Assembly (NCBI GenBank): GCA_026770615.1
Contig: MU631311.1
Span: 418,508-429,353 of the forward strand
DNA from: Pavlovales sp. CCMP2436
Lineage: Eukaryota > Haptophyta > Pavlovophyceae > Pavlovales
Direction of reading: 5' to 3'
Length of the DNA stretch: 10,846 nucleotides
The stretch's first letter is position 1, and each line of letters opens with the position of its first letter. A program made the position numbers and the translations under genes. The notes below the pieces were generated by a model that was not told where the DNA came from, did no database searches, and worked only from the letters and a program-made list of their open reading frames with translations. Of this stretch, positions 1-5,100 are shown one piece after another.

Positions 1-46
1 ACGCATGCACGCACCCTCGTCCCCCTCGATGTGGCCGTTTTTACAG

Positions 47-297
47 GCGCACGAAACCGGCCGCAGCAGCGAGAACTCCGACACCCCCATGTCCGATGCC
101 GCCCCCTCCGTCCCCCCCACCCCCGCCGCAAGACCCTCCACCCCCTCCGCCGCTGCCACCGGCGCCCAGTCAGCATTTGCAAACGTAAACGGCGGGCTCG
201 GCGGAGGCGGAAGCGGCGGAGTGGGCGGAGGGGTGGGCGGAGGCGGGCGTGGCGGAGTGGGTAGAGGGCGGGGCGGTGGCGGCTCAACGTGGCTCAG
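47..297 (+). CDS. Possible upstream exon: Pro/Ser-rich then Gly-rich linker
   Basis: This segment is open in one frame for 83 codons plus two bases. It lies between an acceptor-like TTTTTACAG (ending at 46) and a donor-like CTCAG|GTGAGC (after 297). It begins AHETGRSSENSDTP, continues with Pro/Ser/Ala-rich sequence and finishes with a Gly-rich run before STWL. Disordered tracts of this kind occur at the N-termini of WDR26-type proteins and in algal propeller loops, so it may belong to the WD40 gene downstream. No domain is visible. Its end phase (two bases over) does not match the start of the first sure exon at 2050, so at least one exon between them would be missing. GC-rich sequence stays open easily by chance, hence the low confidence. 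The frame is also open upstream to the window edge. Confidence 0.35.
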
Positions 298-1399
298 GTG
301 AGCTCAGGTCCCAGCCCTGTTTAAATAAATTTCTTTTTGACCCAAAATTTCATATCTTGTCAGGTGAGCTCAGGTCCTAGCAAAAGGAAAGGATATCTGG
401 TTAGGACGTCTGTTCCCGGAAGACGGTATCCCGGACGTGAATCCAGGACCACTCCCCGAGCACACAGATATCGCATCCCCCCCCATCTGAGCCTGGTTAC
501 TGATAGAGCCTGCAGGGCCAAATAGACTTACACAAAGCCCTGCCCGTAAGTTGATTTTAGATCACACTTTTGCCTCTCCCGCCCCCACCCCCGACCCGAT
601 TATTTTATTATAAATGTATTTTTTATAATTAGAAAGGTTTGGAGGGGGTGCACATGCAACTGCTTCGGCCCTTTCTCCCTTACTCCCTTATTTTTTATCC
701 AAACCCCCTACCTCTTACACCTAGTTCCGATCCCGAACCCCGTTGCGAACCCCTTGCCTCGACCTCACCCGAACCCCACCCTGCCGCCTTCGCTCAATCG
801 AGCCCTTGAACGCTGGAGCTACACGCTCTACACCTAACGCCATACAACGAACGCGCTCAGGTTTGGAGGGGGCGCGCAGGCGAGGGCTTCTGCCTCTGCG
901 CCTGCTCCTTCTGCTCTTTCGCCCGACGCTGTTGCCGGTGAGACAATTGCTTTCTCTGAGCTGACTCTTTCCCCGGCAGCCCATGTGTCCAAAACATGAA
1001 AAAATGAGAAATGAAAATCTGCGCCCAGTTCTTCGCCCTACGCGGCTGCCGGTCCAAATAATTAATTGTATAGTTAATTTTGGTTGCTTCATTGCTTAAT
1101 TTATTGCCTCTCCCCCCCCTCCCCCCTCTCCCAGTGCGTTTTGTTTCATCCACCCGTCCTTGTGAGGTGAATTCACCCATGTGTCGGGCCTCTGCGTTTA
1201 AAGACTCCACATGCCCATTTATGTGGAGGGACTTTAAATGTGCAATTCCAAAATTTAGATGTCAGCATTGCAAGTAGATATGCACTGCTCCCTTCCAATC
1301 CCTATAACTTGGATTTGTACTCCCCAAGACTAAATGTCAATTTAAAAAGAACGAAATGAATTTTAAACAATTAAACAAATATTCTTATATTATGAGCAG

Positions 1400-1449
1400 A
1401 TGTTTCGACGGTGGCCACAGCTGCTGCGACCGGAGAACATTCGGCCGAG
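1400..1449 (+). CDS. Weak candidate short exon
   Basis: This is a 50-base segment between TATGAGCAG (ending at 1399) and CCGAG|GTAAAG (donor at 1450). In the first frame it reads MFRRWPQLLRPENIRP with two bases over. The spacing of prolines and leucines faintly recalls the segment that joins the CTLH region to the propeller in WDR26-type proteins. The match is too short to be trusted, and neither junction phase can be checked against a neighbour. It is recorded so that transcript data can test it. Confidence 0.15.
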
Positions 1450-1731
1450 GTAAAGTCCTAGGCCCCTGCCGACATCTTATGATTACCATACTACTACTAT
1501 GCGCAACCACCTTTTTGCGATCCACCGTGTCGCGATATTTAGTGCATTTTTATAATAGTTCTTTTAACGTCCCTCCTGCTACTGCCTTTGCCTAGCTCAC
1601 GCCCTAGCCCTCTTACAAATGGCCCTAATACTAGCGCTGTTATTCACTCTTACCCGTTTATAGTCCTGTGAAATTCCTTACTAAGCACGGGTGTAACAGC
1701 TGTATATACATCACTTGTTATAAATACATCG

Positions 1732-1945
1732 GTTGTTATTTGCCGTATCAGGGCATAACGACTCAGCGTGTGAGCTGCACTGTGTGTGCGTGTGTGTGGG
1801 GGGGGGGAGGGGGGGGGTCATCTACTGTATGCGTTTCTTGCACAGTCACATTGAGAAGAAGGGCTCAAGCCATTTAAAGTTTTTTTTTTTTTTTTTTTAC
1901 TTCAGATGATATTGCACTATCAGGCCATGCTACTTCGGTTGTATC
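1732..1945 (+). repeat. Two decayed copies of the acceptor edge of the exon at 2050
   Basis: The 49 bases 1733-1781 align without a gap to 2031-2079, matching at about 39 positions by my count. The stretch includes the polypyrimidine tract, the CAG and the start of the exon (GGCATAACGACT against GGCATGACGACT). In the exon frame this copy still reads (G)HNDSACELH, against (G)HDDSVCQVH in the exon. A second, weaker copy follows CTATCAG at 1917-1923 and reads (G)HATSVVS before a stop. Neither copy carries the rest of the exon. They look like remnants of duplications across the intron-exon boundary. Confidence 0.7.
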
Positions 1946-1961
1946 AGCTGCAATCAGATAA

Positions 1962-2039
1962 CAAATTTGCATGCTCTTACACTCTTTCATTATACATGTT
2001 GTTTGCATGCTCTTACACTACATGTATCAGATGTTGTTC
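1962..2039 (+). repeat. 36-base tandem duplication before the acceptor at 2049
   Basis: TTTGCATGCTCTTACACT occurs twice, starting at about 1967 and 2003, each time followed by a related ACATGT-containing segment. This places a 36-base tandem duplication directly upstream of the splice acceptor of the first sure WD40 exon. Confidence 0.7.
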
Positions 2040-2049
2040 GCCCTTTCAG

Positions 2050-2107
2050 GGCATGACGACTCTGTGTGTCAGGTACACTGGTCGCCAGATGACTTGCAGA
2101 TACTCAG
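2050..2107 (+). CDS. WD40 exon a (GHDDSV...WSPDD blade)
   Basis: The acceptor is CCCTTTCAG and the donor is CTCAG|GTACG. It starts with two bases completing a Gly codon, encodes HDDSVCQVHWSPDDLQIL and leaves two bases. It corresponds to the GH...V..WSPDD start of the second blade in WDR26-type proteins. The Gly of the GH pair is split by the upstream intron, so the missing previous exon should end with one G, probably within an LSG triplet of residues. The donor is followed within five bases by a 27-base T tract. Confidence 0.85.
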
Positions 2108-5100
2108 GTACGTTTTTTTTTTTTTTTTTTTTTTTTTTTCAACTACGACTTGCTTAGGTCTTGGTATGGTGCGAGTACGAATGTGTAACAACTCGTGACA
2201 GCAGACTAATTCGAATCCGGACTGGGCCGAATCCCGGGCAACTGTCAAACGAAGGCAGTCTGGAGTCTAGCCTATAAGTATTAGCGAATTAGTGGGCACA
2301 CGTATGTTTTTCCAGAAAAATATGTGCGCATTTATTTCACTTTTATTTAACGTATCATCCACGCACACACACACGCACACACGCGCGCGCGCGCACACAT
2401 ACACCTCCCTCCCACACGCACATAACCTCCCTGCCTTCACAACAAATATGGCTGACACGCAACTCACTCCTCACCCCCCTTGATGGATACAGCTGACAAG
2501 CAACACCCTCCCCCCCCGCCCCCCCACCCCTATTTTGAACGAGAAGAGCTGCAACCTGGAACGGCGAGCCGAGGAACACAAATGTCAGCCAACGGCGAGT
2601 CGTACAAATCCAGCTGACCACCCCCCCCTCTTTTTTTTTGCTGGGTTCTGTGAAAGCAGCTGCAGTCTGCATGGTGAGCTGAGGGACACAAATGCCAGTC
2701 AACGGCGAGTCGTACAAATCCAGCTCAATACCACCCCCCCCTCTTTTGTGTGTGTGTTGGCTCTGTGAGAACAGTTGCAGTCTGGACGGCGAGCTGAGGC
2801 TGTGGGATGCAAAAACTGGTGCGAATTTGAGAAGCTTTCACAGGCATGAGGAGGTATTTATTGTTAATGTTAATATATGTCGCTGCTGCTGCTACTTCTG
2901 TTCAATCTGAGACCCGTCCCTCTCTCCCCCCCCCACCCCACCAGTACCACACACACACGCTATCCCTCCCTCCCTCTCCCCCTCAGGCAGTGAATGCGTT
3001 TGCGTGGCTACCGGACGGCCGACATTTTCTTTCGGGCGGACTGGACAAGTTGTTGCTCCTCTGGCGAACAGACGGGACTGTCTTGCAGGCACACCACTTT
3101 ATATACACTTTGCACATTATAAACATGTTTGTACATTATATACGTTTTTGTATATATCTTGAATCCCTCTCAGTCATGTAAATTGCTGATCACGTGTATG
3201 AAGTTGCTGTTGCGGACGAAACTGTTTTGCAGGCACGCTTTTAATATGAGTCTTACTTTTAAATGAGGAGCCTAACACAAGTTAGTTTCTATTTGTTGTC
3301 AACAAAATAACGCTTTTCAGGCGTGGCGCTAGTTGCGCGTGCACGACCTCGCATTAATATTATTAAGATTAAGATTTATAAAAACAAGAATATTAATCAT
3401 CATAATCACGTTTTTCAGGCATGGCACGGATTGCGCGTGCACGACCTCGCATTAGTATTATTATTTTCATTAATATTAATGAAATAATAACATTTATAAT
3501 AATAATAACGCTGTCCAGGCGTGGCACGGGTTGCGCGTGCATGACCTCGCGGTGACGCACGACGGAGCAAATGTTGTCGCAGTCTGCGCCGAGAGAAAGA
3601 TCAGGTTTTTTTTTTTTTTTTTTTTAATATTTGCTCCTGCATTACAACCTTGGGTTATTAAATATGCGCGGCTAATGCATCATAGCCAAAGGAGGATAAG
3701 AGAGATCTCTTTGTCAGAACCTCAGGTTATTAAATGGTTGTGGCCCTGCAATAGAACCTCGTCTACTCGACGCTATTTCAAGTTGCCGATTGAGAGCTGC
3801 AAAGCGCTCCCCGCGGGACGTGCATCGTTTTGTCCGATTAAATAATTTAAATATTTGCTCACGTCTGCTCCTACTGGAGGCTATACAACTAAGCGCCCCC
3901 CCCCCTTTAAATAACACTAAATTAAAAATTAACCGATTATTTGTGAAATAACTGCTCGAGGTTATACCCCTCCCCCCTCCTCTCCTTCCCCAGTCCTCCC
4001 CCTTCCCCCCCATTCCTCTCCTCCCCCCTTGCTCCACCACATCCATCCATTCATCACCAAGCGCACGACGAAACGTCTTTTAAAATAATAGTTATACGTT
4101 TTTGTCGCCGAATACGCAGAAAGAAGAGTGAAAGAAGAGTCGGGTATTGCCCCCCCCCCACCCTCCCCCACACCCCAGCACACACACACACCACCCCATC
4201 ACCAACCCCCCCCCCCACCCCCATCCACCCACCCACACACACATCCACACACACACAAGGGCGCGCACTTAGTGCCAGGCGTGCGGAAAGAAGAGTTGGG
4301 TGCACATTCCTCATTATTATCATTATTATTATTATTAAGAAAAACGAAGGAAAGTAGAGTCAGGTGCACACGCGCCGACTGACAATCTCTCCTCCCCCCT
4401 GCCGCCTATCCAGCAGGGTGTGCCGTCTCCTAGCCCCAACACTGGCCCAACCCCGATACTGCTGCGTGTTGTAACGCACCCCCTAACCCCCCCCCCCCCC
4501 CTACCTGCCTTCTTCGTAGGGTTTTCCGCTTGGGCTCGTTTGAGGGTTCTCCGCGTCTTTCTTCTGCAGGCGAAACCTCACTCCCCATCGCACACCCCGT
4601 GACATCTATTCAGGTAATACGATTCAAATATTCATTCTGTGTTATATATTTACAAGGAAATCGAGTATCACCCTTTTGGCACACCCCGTGACGTCCATCC
4701 AGGTAATACGATTCAGCCAGTTGCTAAATATTCATTTTGTGGCATGTATTGACATGGAAATTGACAATTATTCTTTTGGTGCAGGCCGTGACGTCTATCT
4801 AGGTAATACGATGCAGTCAGTTTAAACAATCTTCATTTTGTGTTTTGTGTTGCAGGTGTGACTAAGAACTATTTATTAGGAAATTAACCTTATGTCACAG
4901 CCCGTGACTTCAGTCCAGGTTTTTCTTCGCATACTGATATATGAATAATAGACAACTAAAACCCCCCCGCTCTTTGTTGCCCTCTGCCCACTGTCTGTTG
5001 CCCACTGCTCACCCCCCCCCACCCTCCTTCCCTTTATATGAAATAATTATGAATAGCTCTCTCCCTTTTTATGAAAAACTACGAATAGCTATTGCGCGAT

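Larger units (their letters stand above)
298..2049 (+). other. Intron-like stretch with repeats and no sure exon
   Basis: I could not identify a WD40, LisH or CTLH exon in these 1.75 kb on either strand. The stretch mixes C-runs, AT-rich sequence, a GT/G-rich patch (1787-1817) and a T19 tract (1880-1898). It contains several internal repeats: the donor-like CAGGTGAGCTCAGGTCC at 295-311 and again at 361-377; GTTTGGAGGGGG at 637-648 and 861-872; TTCGCCC...TGCCGGT at 918-939, repeated with three changes at 1032-1053; and copies of the acceptor edge of the exon at 2050. One short candidate exon (1400-1449) is listed separately. Open frames here are low-complexity and resemble no family I know. 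Confidence 0.5.
3089..3518 (+). other. GC-AG intron with copies of both of its own junctions
   Basis: This 430-base AT-rich intron starts GCACAC and ends GTCCAG. No GT donor near 3088 keeps the frame, whereas the GC donor joins TVLQ directly to AWHGL in phase 0 at the place expected in the family. The sequence CAGGC occurs at both boundaries (3086-3090 and 3516-3520). Inside the intron lie one copy of the donor edge (3213-3236) and two copies of the acceptor edge (about 3309-3353 and 3409-3451). Confidence 0.8.

Noticed and set aside
721..1210. Two long minus-strand open frames rich in Arg/Lys/Gln
   Set aside because: They overlap each other, have low-complexity basic sequence, match no family, and lie over repeats that look like plus-strand junction copies.
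1204..1234. Inverted repeat CTCCACAT/ATGTGGAG
   Set aside because: It is a clear eight-base stem, but isolated. No flanking duplication, promoter or RNA gene could be linked to it.
2846..3181. A single open frame running through exon c into the following intron
   Set aside because: The family alignment requires splicing at 2986 and 3088. The flanking residues are His/Thr/Pro and Phe/Ile low complexity from intron sequence.
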